Shown here in pieces: positions 38,775 to 48,954 of a stretch of DNA of 49,308 nucleotides. The position numbers and the translations under genes were made by a program. This DNA is from Branchiostoma floridae (taxonomy: Eukaryota > Chordata > Leptocardii > Amphioxiformes > Branchiostomatidae): positions 64,001 through 113,308 of the forward strand of contig NW_023365749.1 of NCBI RefSeq assembly GCF_000003815.2, written 5' to 3'. Within the stretch, counting starts at the first letter, position 1, and each line of letters starts with the position of its first letter. The notes beneath the pieces are model-generated. The model saw only the letters and a program-made list of their open reading frames with translations, was not told the DNA's origin and did no database searches.

Positions 38775-40190
38775 GGAGGCACCGATCTACAATCGACATG
38801 GTCTTCACCCTCCGGCTGCTTCAGGAGAAGTGTATTGAACAAAACAAACCGTTTCTGGCTGTTTTTGTAGATCTAACTAAAGCCTTTGACTCGGTGAGCC
38901 GTGAAGGCCTGTACCTGGTGCTACACAAGCTAGGCTGCCCTCCGAAACTCCTAGCTATCATCAAAGCCTTCCACGATGGAATGTCTGCTCGTGTAGACTT
39001 TGATGGTGACCTTTCCGAAGCCTTCACAGTAAAGTGCGGAGTCAAACAGGGATGCGTCCTGGCGCCAACTTTGTTTGGTATCTTCATATCCACACTTCTG
39101 CACATTGCGTTTCCAACCCCTGGGGGTATTGCTATCACGACCAGAAGTAGCGGAAATCTTTTTAATCTTGCACGCCTCAAGGCAAAGACAAAAACCAGCA
39201 CAGTCCTGATACGCGAACTGATGTTCGCTGACGATGCCGCGTTCTGCTCTCATGGTGAAACCGAGCTACAAGGCATGTGTGATGCCTTCAGCAATACCTG
39301 TGACAGTTTTGGCCAAGTGATCAGTGTGAAGAAGACGGTGGCCTTCTCAACCAATGCACCACCTCCGCAAATTAAAATCAAGGAGAACCTGCTTGCCACG
39401 GTAGAAGACTTCCGTTACTTAGGCTCCACGGTCTCGTCTTCTGGGAACCTTAACCGTGAAGTCGACTCGCGCATTGGCCAGGCTGCAAATCTGTTTGGGA
39501 AGCTGAAAAGGCGTGCATGGGACAATAAGTACCTCACAATTCACACTAAGGTCCGGATTTACCAAACATGTGTCCTGTCCTCTCTACTCTACGGTAGCGA
39601 GACCTGGGCTTCCCATACACACGTTGAGAGGAAACTCAACAGTTTCCACTTAAGATGCCTCAGGAAGATCTGTGGAGTTTCATGGATGGACAAAGTTTCA
39701 AACCTGGAAATCCTTGGCAGATGCGGTACCACTAGCCTGTACCCAATCATAAAACAGCGCAGGCTGCGATGGTTGGGTCACGTGTCCCGCATGGCCCACT
39801 CACGTCTCCCCCACCAAGTGTTGTACGGACAGCTTGCAGACGGCAAACGCAGCAGGGGACGTCCAAAGCTTCGCTTCGTCGACGTATGCAGGCGTGACCT
39901 GAGACAGTTTAACATCAGCGCTGACTGGGAGAAACTTGCCCAGGATCGTGCTTCCTGGAGGCACACACTCCACAAAGGCTCTAAAGAACTGGAAAATGTC
40001 CTGGAGAAAAAGGAGGTTGAACGTAGTAGGAAGAGACATGAACCATGTCAATCCACTGACTTCTGCTGTGAGACCTGCGGAAAACCCTGCAGAAGCCGAG
40101 CTGGCCTGGTTGCTCATAGACGAGCTCATTGGCGCTGAACAGATCGTCCGTTAGGACGCAAAGGACTATGATGAGATTTATAGAAAGTAA
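38775..40190 (+). mobile_element. RTE-like LINE fragment, 5'-truncated
   Basis: Begins abruptly inside the RT (RSTIDMVFTLRLLQ) and ends shortly after the ORF stop at 40138. It is nested in the pogo-like element. The 5' truncation is typical of target-primed reverse transcription. Confidence 0.7.
38798..40138 (+). CDS. Reverse transcriptase C-terminal part with C2H2 finger (LINE)
   Basis: 446 residues, uninterrupted. FVDLTKAFDSVSREGL (motif A), GVKQGCVLAPTLFGIFISTL (motif B), LMFADDAAFCS (catalytic FADD), then FRYLGSTVSSSGNLNREV. A conserved C-terminal region follows: SLLYGSETWASHTHVERKLN, RRLRWLGHVSRM, GKRSRGRPKLRFVDVCRRDL. It ends with a C2H2 zinc finger, CETCGKPCRSRAGLVAHRRA and final H. 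This layout is common in RTE-type LINEs of marine invertebrates. The first Met is an internal one, since the true N-terminus with endonuclease is missing. Confidence 0.85.
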   Translation: MVFTLRLLQEKCIEQNKPFLAVFVDLTKAFDSVSREGLYLVLHKLGCPPKLLAIIKAFHDGMSARVDFDGDLSEAFTVKCGVKQGCVLAPTLFGIFISTLLHIAFPTPGGIAITTRSSGNLFNLARLKAKTKTSTVLIRELMFADDAAFCSHGETELQGMCDAFSNTCDSFGQVISVKKTVAFSTNAPPPQIKIKENLLATVEDFRYLGSTVSSSGNLNREVDSRIGQAANLFGKLKRRAWDNKYLTIHTKVRIYQTCVLSSLLYGSETWASHTHVERKLNSFHLRCLRKICGVSWMDKVSNLEILGRCGTTSLYPIIKQRRLRWLGHVSRMAHSRLPHQVLYGQLADGKRSRGRPKLRFVDVCRRDLRQFNISADWEKLAQDRASWRHTLHKGSKELENVLEKKEVERSRKRHEPCQSTDFCCETCGKPCRSRAGLVAHRRAHWR

Positions 40191-40527
40191 CGTTATGTCT
40201 TTTTTTAGACTAGAATATATAGTAGAGTTTCTCTGGCGCAGGTAGGAACGTCCTGATCCAATTTGTTCCAATTTCTGTTCATTTATTAAAATTCACCAGG
40301 CTTACTGATGATTATTACTTACAGTACGTTTTTGCGTGCGTGTGCGTGTTGTATTTGACATTACAGACCTCGATTACTTACTTCTTTGCGTGCGTGTGCT
40401 TGCTATTTGCCATTAAACAACGGAAACGGGCATGTTTTAAGTCGATACTCTTCTCAGCGACCACCTGTCCAAATCGACCGCTTTTTTCCGGTCCCCCGGG
40501 TGGTCGTCTTGGGCAGGTTTGACTGTA

Positions 40528-40799
40528 TATATCAGTGAACTAGCAACCGAGCTAAATACAGAAGACCTGGACGCTCCGCTATTAAACACAACCAAAGTAT
40601 CTAGTCTATTTTATGCAGACGACCTCGTCCTGTTATCAAGAAGCCAACAAGGCCTGCAAAAAGCAATCAATTCCCTTGACCTTTACTGCGAAAAATGGAA
40701 ATTATCAATAAATCTAAACAAAACAAAAATAATAGTATTTAATAAAAAAGGACACATGTCCTCTAACTTCCAATTTAAGTTGCGCAACCAAAACATAGA
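40528..40799 (+). mobile_element. LINE F, segment 2 (catalytic YADD region)
   Basis: Continues segment 1 in frame: YISELATELNTEDLD, SSLFYADDLVLLSRSQQGLQ (catalytic YADD), then WKLSINLNKTKIIVFNKKG and LRNQNID. It is interrupted at 40801 by a mariner-like element. Confidence 0.8.
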
Positions 40800-40980
40800 T
40801 ACGAGGGGTGATCCATAAGTCCTCGGCCTCACCAAGAAATAACAAGCACAACTCAGATTTTCAGGCACAACTCTATAGTATGAAGTCTTTTATCAATATT
40901 CTCCAAATTTCAAATCATTGGAGTCATTACTTTCCAGGCATTCGTTTTTTCTAAATTAGAAGGTAAGTGGCGAGAACAAA

Positions 40981-42799
40981 GTGGTGTGAATTGTGGCCAG
41001 ACATGTGTGGGTCGAGTTCCCAATGCCGTAAATTAACAAAAGACATTGTCAAAATGTTTGATAATGATTCTCTTCCCATTTCAAGCAAAAAGAATTGGGT
41101 TTCTAACTTTTGATCAATGAATCTTTAACACATTCATCTTAAGAACATACTCGGATAAGGAATGTATTCATATGGTTCATGAACCCTTCACCCTCCTACT
41201 TACAAGTGGCAAACACTGAGGACGTTTTCGTGAATATAACTTCCGATTTTGTGCTGCGCTAGACAGGCGCCCTAACTTGCCCCCCTTTTGCAATTTTCTC
41301 TTTTCGGAAGCTGGTGACCAATTTAAATAACAATAAATACAAACTTTATTTCTATGATATATTAGCTTTCTTTTGACAGTAGAATTGTGATTGTGTGTTC
41401 TTCTTGTCTCCCGCGAGGAGGGCTAAATATTTCACCATGCAGGTCGTGTTTTCATTGGAAATGGGCGAAATGCACTGAATTCGGCGGCCCGACTAACAAA
41501 ATCATTACGAAAAACGACAACGTCCAAATCACAAAAACACTCTGCGCACGTATTGGGAAACAGATTCGACATCACTCTGTGAAGTTTCATTTTTATAGAC
41601 GGTACGAATCATTTGTTAGAGTAACAAATCTTTTGGGCGTTCGCTCGTCTGCCACCTGCGGGGCCACACTCCCTGGGGAAAACAACGGCGGTGATGCTTA
41701 TGTTGTTTTTTCTATGGCCGGTCTTCTTCTCAACAAACATTTGAAGACCAATATTTGTAGTGTTTTGTGAAGCTTTATTTCTTATGTGTATGACAGTTGT
41801 ATGGCTGTTTTGTACTGGTTGTATATTTATGTACACGAGCCACCAATACCTAGTAACAGGTGACCACAGTGATTCGGCGCTACCAACATTATTGTGAAAA
41901 TTCTGTCTTCAAAAAAAGGGGGAAGTGAATATGTGTAAATATTTTTGATAGAAAAAAAAGCTGTTCGTTTGGACTTGGTTTATTTACCTTTCTAATCATC
42001 ATAGTCAGTGGCAACAAACACGGCTTACTTATGCATAATATGATCGGCAAAAAATCCGGGCATCTTAGGACAGGGGGCATCTTAGGGCGGCCCCCGTTAT
42101 TTATATAAGACTTTATACTTGACATCTATGCTTCGAAATCTGAGCTGATCTTATTATTTCTCGGTAAAGCCGAGGAATCATTGAAAACCCCACGTACATG
42201 TATAAAGTCTTATATAAATGTGTACCAAAATTCAAATCATTGTGATCATTATGTGTAAGTGGGGCAGAAATGCTTAGATTGTAATAGTTTTGTTTCTAAA
42301 TATATTTTGTAACCTTTCATGTGTATTATTATCAAACAGACCATCGTAAGTGTGAGGCATGGAGTCTGTCAATGCAACAGCTAATCTTTATGTAAATGCA
42401 AGTTCCTTTGATGACCAAGTTCGCAAGTTCGTAACAAGTCTGGATGCAAATGATGTTGCTTTAATCTACCTGCACATCAAAGGGAAACCATATAGGTGAT
42501 ATGTTACATTGAAGTGTTAGGCCCACTTTCCTGCTGTGTACCTGTCTCCTGTTGGTGTCTGTGATTTTGAATAAAAAGCAGTGAGTTGTTGTGTTGGGAC
42601 AGACAGTTGGAGAGAGAGGCTTGAGTGAGAGAGGGTCCCAACTCACAGCTCCCGTGCGTGTCAAAGGCATGCTCTGTGTCTTGTGTGTGTTCTTTAGTCC
42701 TGTAGTCTAATAGTCCCTCGTGCAGCATTCTAAAAGAACCCGGGCCACAATATCGGACCCCTCTTTCTTACATTATGTTGCAGGCGACACCCAGTAACG
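40981..42799. other. Interior of the mariner-like element
   Basis: AT-rich. An open frame at 41387-41770 (+) has several Cys/His near its start but no recognisable family. Between about 42090 and 42260 there are sequences resembling the mariner arm, see the separate entry. Nothing else supported. Confidence 0.35.
42090..42260. repeat. Diverged relatives of the mariner-like arm
   Basis: 42140-42197 reads TTATTTCTCGGTAAAGCCGA, then GGAATCATTGAAAACC and CCACGTA, like the right arm (TTATTTCTTGGTGAGGCCGA...CCCCTCGTA). 42200-42250 (TATAAAGTCTTATATAAATG, then AATTCAAATCATTGTGATCA) resembles the left-arm interior. Inverse copies of TTTATATAAGACTTTATA flank the first part. Identity is perhaps 70%. 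Confidence 0.4.
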
Positions 42800-42879
42800 T
42801 TAAGGTCGGCTCCCACTGCACTCGCGTCACACAGCTTGCGTCGCTTCGGGGTTCGACAACGCAGACGTGACCCCGCGGC

Positions 42880-42985
42880 ACCTAGAGGTGACGCGAGCGC
42901 ACCTAGAGGTGACGCGAGCGCACCTAGAGGTGACGCGAGCGCACCTAGAGGTGACACAAGCAAACCTAGAGGTGACACAAGCAAG
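42880..42985. repeat. Minisatellite-like CACCTAGAGGTGAC units (5 copies)
   Basis: 21-bp units, three with ACGCGAGCG spacers and two with ACACAAGCAA spacers. It is the inverse counterpart of the 3-unit cluster at 10040-10092 in copy 1. Confidence 0.75.
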
Positions 42986-43639
42986 CGCGACGTTTTTTGG
43001 GAAGTTTAAAAAAAACGCAAGTGGCAAGATGCCCCAACAGTGACCCAAGAGTGACACAACAGTGACCCAAGAGTAACACAACAGTGACACAATAGTGACG
43101 CCAACATGTCTTCAACAGTATCAAGGTTATATTTTGTCTATTTTGCACCAAGTATCAAAAGTAAACATCATTTTATTATTGAAAAGCTATTTTGGATACA
43201 TTTTGGATATCATTTTACAGCGGTTTTTCAGTTACAACAGTGACCCAAGAGTAACACAACAGTGACACAACAGTGACGCCAACATACCTTCAACAGTATC
43301 ACGGTTATATTTTGTCTATTTCCTATTAAAACGTAGGAAATATCAAGATTTTTCATTTGTGAAATATGAAAATTAACACACACCATTACACATACTTGTT
43401 GCAAAACACATAAGCGATGGAGTCAAATCTGGTGTATGGTTCGTGTCCATTCATTTGGGTTACTTCTTTTACTGTAAAAGTCTTTCAAGGTTATAATATA
43501 ACATAAGTAACATTCATAAGCATAAGCATCATCACAATGGAAGTTGTTTCATTATAAATCTCATTTTTAGGGATTTTCATCATTTTACAGTGATTTTTGA
43601 GTTTTGAGTTTGAGTTTGAGTTTATTTATTCGCACGTAG

Positions 43640-44190
43640 AACACAAAAACAGAGAAATGTACATTGGATAAAACAAAAACTGTGCGGGAGGAAGGGAGGA
43701 AGCCTAACGGCTTATGCGAGCCCTCCTCCTATAACATATGCAATTCTAATGAAATAGTTGAGGTGATAAACAATTGATAACAAAACAAGGAAATGTATCA
43801 ACTAAATTAACACAAAAAAGCCATCAAATAGAGAAGCTAAATAACAATTAAATTATTAAAAGCAGGGAAATATATCAACTAAATAACAACTTAAGCTATC
43901 AAATGGAGAAGTTAAGGAAAAAATTATGGCAACAATTTAAATATTGAAACTATCGTAACACAAATGAAGCTATATAATATAATAGAGAAGCTAAAGTTAA
44001 CGAATTAAGAAAAAACAAGGATATATCGTAACTAAAGTGACACAAATAAAGCTTTTATCAAATGACTAAAACAAGGAAATGTAGCAGCTAAATACCAAAT
44101 GACTAAAACAACAATTAAATTATTAAAAGCAGGGAAATATATCAACTAAATAGCAACTTAAGCTATCAAATGGAGAAGTTAAGATAAGAT
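43640..44190 (-). other. 3' UTR of LINE G with a 72-bp direct repeat
   Basis: The stretch at 43848-43920 (AATTAAATTATTAAAAGCAG..., ending TGGAGAAGTTAAG) recurs at 44112-44184 with one difference noticed. Function unknown. Confidence 0.6.
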
Positions 44191-44191
44191 G

Positions 44192-47100
44192 TCAAATGTC
44201 AGTGGGAAAGGAAAGTAGGTGATTTTTTAGATTGCGTTTAAAACTAATTATTGATGTTAAACATTTTAGATGGAGGGGGAGATTATTCCAATTAATTATA
44301 CATTTGTATTTTACACTCATTTGGGCTACTGACGTTCTAACTAGGGGAATATGGAAATGAGCACTTTGTCGAGTTTGGTAATTATGAAAATGAGAATTAA
44401 GATTTAGTAGACCATTAAATGTTTCTGGAAGAGAACAGTTTAGGAATTTAAACGTAAATAGCATCAGATGAAGTCTGTTGATATCAAAAATATTCAAAAT
44501 CTTAAGTTTTGTAAACAAAGGTGCAGAATGTGCATGAAAACTGGCGCCCGTGGCTGAACGAACAAATCTTTTTTGGAGCAATATCAGGGGCTGTAGTGTG
44601 GTTTTGTAGGCGCATCCCCAGACTATATTCCCGTAGGTTAGATACGGGTATATTAAACTATTATATAAGGTAATAATGGTTTTTTGAGTAAGAATATGTT
44701 TAAGTTTTCCAATGATACCGATAGTTTTTGAAATCTTTTTACCTAACATAGTTATATGCGATTTCCAGGTCAGTCGATCATCAATGATTATACCTAAGAA
44801 TTTGGCTTGACTCTCTTGAGACAGGGGCACACTTTTTAAAAAGATTTTGGCACTTTTGTTATAGGTTTTATTTCTATTACAGAAAATTAGATAATATGTC
44901 TTCTTAACATTTACTGATAATTTATTTGCCTCAAACCATGACATAACCTTTTTCATTTCTTCGTTAGCAAGTTTTACTAGCGTATCAAAATTCGAGTTTG
45001 AAAGAAAAAGATTTGAATCATCTGCAAATAGGATAAAGAATATAATTGAGGATGCTTTTTCGAGATCATTTATATAAATCAGAAAAAGTAGTGGTCCTAA
45101 TATCGAACCCTGTGGGACACCACATTCTATTATTTTGGGTTGTGAATTATTATCGTTAAGAGCTACGTATTGTTGTCTATTGGATAGATAAGACGAGAAC
45201 CATTTTATTGCGGAGTCACATATACCGTATCGTTTTAGTTTATTGAGTAGAATGGAATGATTAACCGTATCAAATGCTTTTGATAGATCGAGAAAGATTC
45301 CTATTGTGTATTCTGAATTATCTATGGCGGTAGAATTTTTTTCCATTAAGTGTATGAGTGCCAGAGAGGTAGAATAGCCCTTTCGGAAACCATATTGATG
45401 TTTATATAGGATGTTATTTTGATTTAAATGTTTCAAAAGACGACTATATACTAGCTTTTCCAAGACTTTAGATATGCAGGGAAGGACAGATATTGGTCGA
45501 TAGTTGTTAACATTTAGTGGGTCACTGCTTTTAAAAATAGGCGTCACTTTTGCGACTTTTAGTGGGTGGGGAACAATTCCATTTTGCAAGGATAGAGAAA
45601 GAATATGTGTTAGAGGGGCAATAACATAGGGTAGTGACAACTTTAGTACTTTAGGGCTAATTTCGTCATGACCAGAGTCAGAGTCTTTTAAGTTTTNNNN
45701 NNNNNNNNNNNNNNNNNNNNNNNNNNNNNNNNNNNNNNNNNNNNNNNNNNNNNNNNNNNNNNNNNNNNNNNNNNNNNNNNNNNNNNNNNNNNNNNNNNNN
45801 NNNNNNNNNNNNNNNNNNNNNNNNNNNNNNNNNNNNNNNNNNTTGAATTCATTACATATTTCATCTTTATTTTCGGTAGTTTTGGTACCAATTTGTATTT
45901 TGTTTGGACCAGCTGAGTTGCTTTTGTTACGATTTATAACTTCATTTATCAGGGACCATGTTTGTTTTATGTTACTGGTAGCTTCATTGAACTTTTTGTG
46001 GTAGTAATCCTTCTTTGTAGTTTTTAGGAGATGATTTAACTTATTCCGGTATTTTTTATAGATACTGTGGTTTAAGGGCGTGGGGTTCTTGACATATTTA
46101 GTGTAGAGCTTGTTTTTTCTGCGTATTGACTTTAACAATCCATTGCTAAGCCAGGGTTTTTTGCGAGAGTGCTGTGAGATTTTTGTAGTTTTCTTTGGGA
46201 AGCATTTTTCGTATAACGATCCGTATGTTTCGAGAAACTGATTATATGCTTTCTCTGTGTCTGTTTCGTTTAATACGTCGCTCCATACTATTTCTGATAG
46301 GGATTGTGTAAATTTCTGAATGTTAGTTGTGTTAACTTGGCGATAAGATATTTTGTCTGCCTGTCTGACTGGCTCGTTTAAATCGGATGAAAGGAATATT
46401 GGAAAGTGATCTGATATGTCAGTGATGAGGATGCCAACCTTGATATTGTTGCTGCCTGAGTTTGTATAAATGTTGTCTATTAAGGTGGCAGAGTAAGGTG
46501 TAATTCTGGTAGGTCTGCATATAAGTGGGTAGAAGCCAGATGAGAACATTTCATTTATATGATCAGTAGTGGGTTGGTTAGTATTGTTTAATAGATTAAT
46601 ATTGAAATCACCAATAATATAACAAGTCGCTCTTTCCCTATTAATATTGTTTATAGATTCCTTTATGCGCTCATTGAATTCTATAATGTCGGTATTTGGT
46701 GGGCGATACACACAGCTCAATATTGTTTTTTTCTCCTTCGGGTTACTTGGAATGATCTCAATGGATATGCTCTTTGTGCCTGTGTCGTCGATAACAAATT
46801 CAAGGTCACCTCGTTCTTGATGATACATGTCGTTTCTAATGTATAGTGACACACCCCCTCCAGATCTATTCTTTCTGCAGTGGTGTATGCTGTTATAACC
46901 AGGTATACTATAATTTTCCACGATATTTTCTGTTAGCCATGTTTCTGTTAATGCAATAACTGTAAAATGTTGGTGCAGGGAAGAGATATATTCATTCAGT
47001 TCATCAAAATGGCATGGAAGGCTTCGTACGTTTAAGTGGAACAACGATAGAGTGTTACAACAGTGTGTGCTACAAGATTTATTAAAGGATTCAACAGTAT

Positions 47101-47251
47101 GATATTGGGAAGTTGTATTTATAGAAGTGTAAAGGTCATTCAGAAAGTTAGTATCAGGATCCAGTGGGGAGATTTGTGACCCATTATCTAAATTATTCAG
47201 GTCACATGGATTAAAAATCAAGGTGCTAGGTTGTGGGGGGTTTGAGTTCAT
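44192..47251 (-). CDS. LINE G ORF2: endonuclease-reverse transcriptase
   Basis: About 1019 residues including the gap. The endonuclease has LSLFHLNVRSLPCHFDEL, LTETWLTENI, GGGVSLYIR, CVYRPPNTDI, IIGDFNINLL, TLIDNIYTN and ISDHFPIF. The RT has NNYRPISVLPCISKVLEKLV, HQYGFRKGYSTSLALI, IFLDLSKAFDTVNHSIL (motif A), GVPQGSILGPLLFLIYINDL (motif B), LFADDSNLFLS (catalytic FADD) and FLGIIIDDRLTW. The C-terminal part YPYLTYGNIVWG to INWNNLPLHLK is as in CR1/L2 elements. Residues ~470-520, between endonuclease and RT, fall in the gap. Confidence 0.88.
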   Translation of the reverse strand: MNSNPPQPSTLIFNPCDLNNLDNGSQISPLDPDTNFLNDLYTSINTTSQYHTVESFNKSCSTHCCNTLSLFHLNVRSLPCHFDELNEYISSLHQHFTVIALTETWLTENIVENYSIPGYNSIHHCRKNRSGGGVSLYIRNDMYHQERGDLEFVIDDTGTKSISIEIIPSNPKEKKTILSCVYRPPNTDIIEFNERIKESINNINRERATCYIIGDFNINLLNNTNQPTTDHINEMFSSGFYPLICRPTRITPYSATLIDNIYTNSGSNNIKVGILITDISDHFPIFLSSDLNEPVRQADKISYRQVNTTNIQKFTQSLSEIVWSDVLNETDTEKAYNQFLETYGSLYEKCFPKKTTKISQHSRKKPWLSNGLLKSIRRKNKLYTKYVKNPTPLNHSIYKKYRNKLNHLLKTTKKDYYHKKFNEATSNIKQTWSLINEVINRNKSNSAGPNKIQIGTKTTENKDEICNEFXXXXXXXXXXXXXXXXXXXXXXXXXXXXXXXXXXXXXXXXXXXXXXXXXXNLKDSDSGHDEISPKVLKLSLPYVIAPLTHILSLSLQNGIVPHPLKVAKVTPIFKSSDPLNVNNYRPISVLPCISKVLEKLVYSRLLKHLNQNNILYKHQYGFRKGYSTSLALIHLMEKNSTAIDNSEYTIGIFLDLSKAFDTVNHSILLNKLKRYGICDSAIKWFSSYLSNRQQYVALNDNNSQPKIIECGVPQGSILGPLLFLIYINDLEKASSIIFFILFADDSNLFLSNSNFDTLVKLANEEMKKVMSWFEANKLSVNVKKTYYLIFCNRNKTYNKSAKIFLKSVPLSQESQAKFLGIIIDDRLTWKSHITMLGKKISKTIGIIGKLKHILTQKTIITLYNSLIYPYLTYGNIVWGCAYKTTLQPLILLQKRFVRSATGASFHAHSAPLFTKLKILNIFDINRLHLMLFTFKFLNCSLPETFNGLLNLNSHFHNYQTRQSAHFHIPLVRTSVAQMSVKYKCIINWNNLPLHLKCLTSIISFKRNLKNHLLSFPTDI
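45697..45842. other. Assembly gap (146 N)
   Basis: Run of N inside LINE G ORF2, upstream of the RT core. The frame is kept as drawn, but the true gap length is not known. Confidence 0.99.
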
Positions 47252-47309
47252 GTTGGGTGGTTAAGGGTTATTTGACTTAGCTCAAAACAGTTCAGGAAAT
47301 TCCGTGTCT

Positions 47310-48068
47310 TCAGTGTCTGGAGTCGGCTCTAGTGCGCCTGCGATCTGCTCCTCCCTCTCCAGGTGGGTGGACAATAAGTTTGTCAAATTTCAGGTACGCG
47401 ATGTTTCCACGTTCACGTGCAGCTTTCATTTCCGGGATCAGTTCCTTCCTCTTCTGTCTCACCTTCTCGGAAAAATCCTCGTTCATGTAGATAGTGCTTC
47501 CTTTCAGATACTTTGCTCGTTTGATGATTGTGTCCTTGTCCTTGAATCTTAGCAGTTTCGCTACGATTGGGCGCGGTCGTCCTCCGTCCTGAAAACGTCC
47601 GTTCCTGTGCGCTCTTTCTATTTCTATCTGTTTTGGATCTAGCTTCAGTTTTTCCTTGAGTAGATCCCTTACTTTCTGCTCACACTGGTCCCAAGTCTCG
47701 TCCTTCGTGTCAGCGACTCCGTCAATCAATATATTATTTCTTCGCGATTGATTTTCAAGGTAGTTAACTTTGGTGTCGTTTGCGGTGATGTCTTTCTTGA
47801 GTAGGGTTATTTCTGTTTCTATGTCCTCTACCTTTTGTACATGTCGATATAGGTTGAGTTTGTTGTCGTCGATTTCCTTTTGTGAGAAGTGAAGGCTGTC
47901 CTTAATCTCTTGAACTTCCCGTATAATGTTGTCCATTCTCTTGTGTGTTGACTCCATAATCGTGTCCAGGAATGATTTGAAGTTCCTCTCTTGTAGTTCT
48001 AGTAGTTCTTTGACAACTGACAGAGATACAGAATCGTCTTCGGAAGTGTTGCCTTTTCTTGGTGCCAT
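47310..48068 (-). CDS. LINE G ORF1: coiled-coil and RRM-type RNA-binding protein
   Basis: About 252 residues from MAPRKGNTSEDD; the open frame runs upstream through a G-run (48075-48088), but that start is unlikely. A long coiled coil covers about residues 15-110 (KELLELQERNFKSFLDTI, VQKVEDIETEITLLKKD), then NQSRRNNILIDGVADTKDE (start of an RRM), then IEIERAHRNGRF and PRPIVAKLLRFKDKDTII (C-terminal domain). This is the L1-ORF1p-like (Transposase_22) layout: a trimeric RNA chaperone. It lies 58 nt upstream of ORF2 in the same element. Confidence 0.85.
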   Translation of the reverse strand: MAPRKGNTSEDDSVSLSVVKELLELQERNFKSFLDTIMESTHKRMDNIIREVQEIKDSLHFSQKEIDDNKLNLYRHVQKVEDIETEITLLKKDITANDTKVNYLENQSRRNNILIDGVADTKDETWDQCEQKVRDLLKEKLKLDPKQIEIERAHRNGRFQDGGRPRPIVAKLLRFKDKDTIIKRAKYLKGSTIYMNEDFSEKVRQKRKELIPEMKAARERGNIAYLKFDKLIVHPPGEGGADRRRTRADSRH

Positions 48069-48528
48069 TCTGCCGGGGGGGGGGGGGTACTGAAATGACA
48101 AGAGATACTCTCGGCAGCGACGAGCTGGTGATAAATCACCACAAACAAACACAGACTATGTAAAAAATCAGTGTAAATGTTGCAGAGAGAGAAACCTACC
48201 GGCGGGGGCTCCAACTAAGGGAGCCCGCTGCGGTGTTTCCGCTGGCGAGAAAGTGGCGTCCTTTGTTGTTGCCCCGATACAGCGTCTTCTGTTGTCTGGG
48301 AGACCAGGTTTTTCCGTCCAATATCTCCGCCCAGATTCGTCAAACGTCCAATTTTCTCATACAGAATAAGCCTTAAGACATTCAACTTTCAGATTCTGGT
48401 ATGATTTATGGACGATGGCAAGATTTTAGGACAGAATTTTACAATATATGATAAAGATGAGAGCTCAGACAAAAGCAGCTGCCGCCATCTTGGACCGTTC
48501 CATTGCATATGCATATATATACATTGAC
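48069..48528 (-). other. 5' UTR of LINE G
   Basis: GC-richer than the rest of the element, with a G/C-run at 48075-48088. No ORF. It probably contains the internal promoter, though no motif is distinct. Confidence 0.4.
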
Positions 48529-48954
48529 AACGCTGCGACTTCCGGTAACCTGTCCATTTAGTCTAGAAACGCAACAGTGACCCCTGTCAGTGGGAGCGCA
48601 ACAGAAAATCGGCGAAAATAACACAACAGTGACACAATGAACGAACCCCGAAGCGACGCAAGCGTGACGCGAGTGCAGTGGGAGCCGACCTTTAAGGGAT
48701 ATCGAAAAAAAAGTCTGCAATTGATCTGCAACCTGAGGTGTGAGCTCAAATTGTCTGATCACACTTCACCCTTCTTTTTCTCGCCACTTACCTTCTAATT
48801 TAGAAAAAACGAATGCCTGGAAAGTAATGACTCCAATGATTTGAAATTTGGAGGATATTGATAAAAGACTTAATACTATTAAGTTGTGCCTGAAAATCTG
48901 AGTTGTGCTTGTTATTTCTTGGTGAGGCCGAGGACTTATTGATCACCCCTCGTA

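Larger units (their letters stand above)
37835..40525. mobile_element. pogo/Tigger-like DNA element with TA duplication, carrying nested inserts
   Basis: The ends CAGTCAAACCTGCCCGAGCG and its inverse (right end ...GGGCAGGTTTGACTG) are flanked by TA on both sides (37833-37834 and 40526-40527). CAGT ends with TA duplication mark the Tc1/mariner group, and this end sequence is of the pogo/Tigger type. Subterminal CAGCGACCACCTGGCC / TCTCAGCGACCACCTG repeats lie on both sides. No transposase was seen; the interior holds a MITE (37940-38358) and a LINE fragment (about 38775-40190). Removing it with one TA restores the LINE F frame FNIYISE. Confidence 0.75.
43599..48528 (-). mobile_element. LINE G, nearly complete two-ORF CR1/L2-like element
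   Basis: 5' end near 48528, ORF1 at 47310-48068, ORF2 at 44192-47251, 3' UTR 43650-44190, tail AATAAATAAACTCAAACTCA plus CTCAAA units (43599-43632). Boundaries follow from comparison with the uninterrupted Harbinger-like copy 1. A gap of 146 N lies in ORF2. No other break is seen, so the copy may be young. Confidence 0.82.
42803..48691. mobile_element. Harbinger-like non-autonomous element, copy 2, split by LINE G
   Basis: Reverse orientation relative to copy 1 at 9243-10166. Same AGGTCGGCTCCCACTGCACT ends, flanked by TTA at 42800-42802 and 48692-48694. The left part (42803-43598) and right part (48529-48691) together correspond to the whole of copy 1. LINE G sits between them, at TGATTTTT|...|ATACATTGAC. 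The cluster of CACCTAGAGGTGACGCGAGC units has five copies here against three in copy 1. Confidence 0.8.
40802..48952. mobile_element. mariner-like DNA element with ~175-bp inverted ends, carrying nested inserts
   Basis: The left arm 40802 to about 40980 begins CGAGGGGTGATCCATAAGTC. The right arm, about 48775-48952, is its inverse at over 90% identity by eye. TA flanks both sides (40800-40801, 48953-48954). TA duplication and the CGAGGGGTGATCAATAAGT type of end are mariner features. Excision with one TA restores the LINE F frame NIDIVLSY. No intact transposase seen. Contains the Harbinger-like copy 2, which in turn contains LINE G. Confidence 0.75.

Noticed and set aside
41387-41770. Open frame of 127 codons on the plus strand with Cys residues near the start
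   Set aside because: Considered as a mariner transposase fragment, but no DDE-type or HTH motif is visible; left unassigned.
42730-43151. Open frames on the minus strand with repeats such as ARVTSRC or LASPLGA
   Set aside because: These are translations of the minisatellite inside the Harbinger-like element, not genes.
47304-47552. Open frame on the plus strand opposite LINE G ORF1
   Set aside because: Shadow of the coiled-coil/RRM ORF1, which has the expected family pattern.
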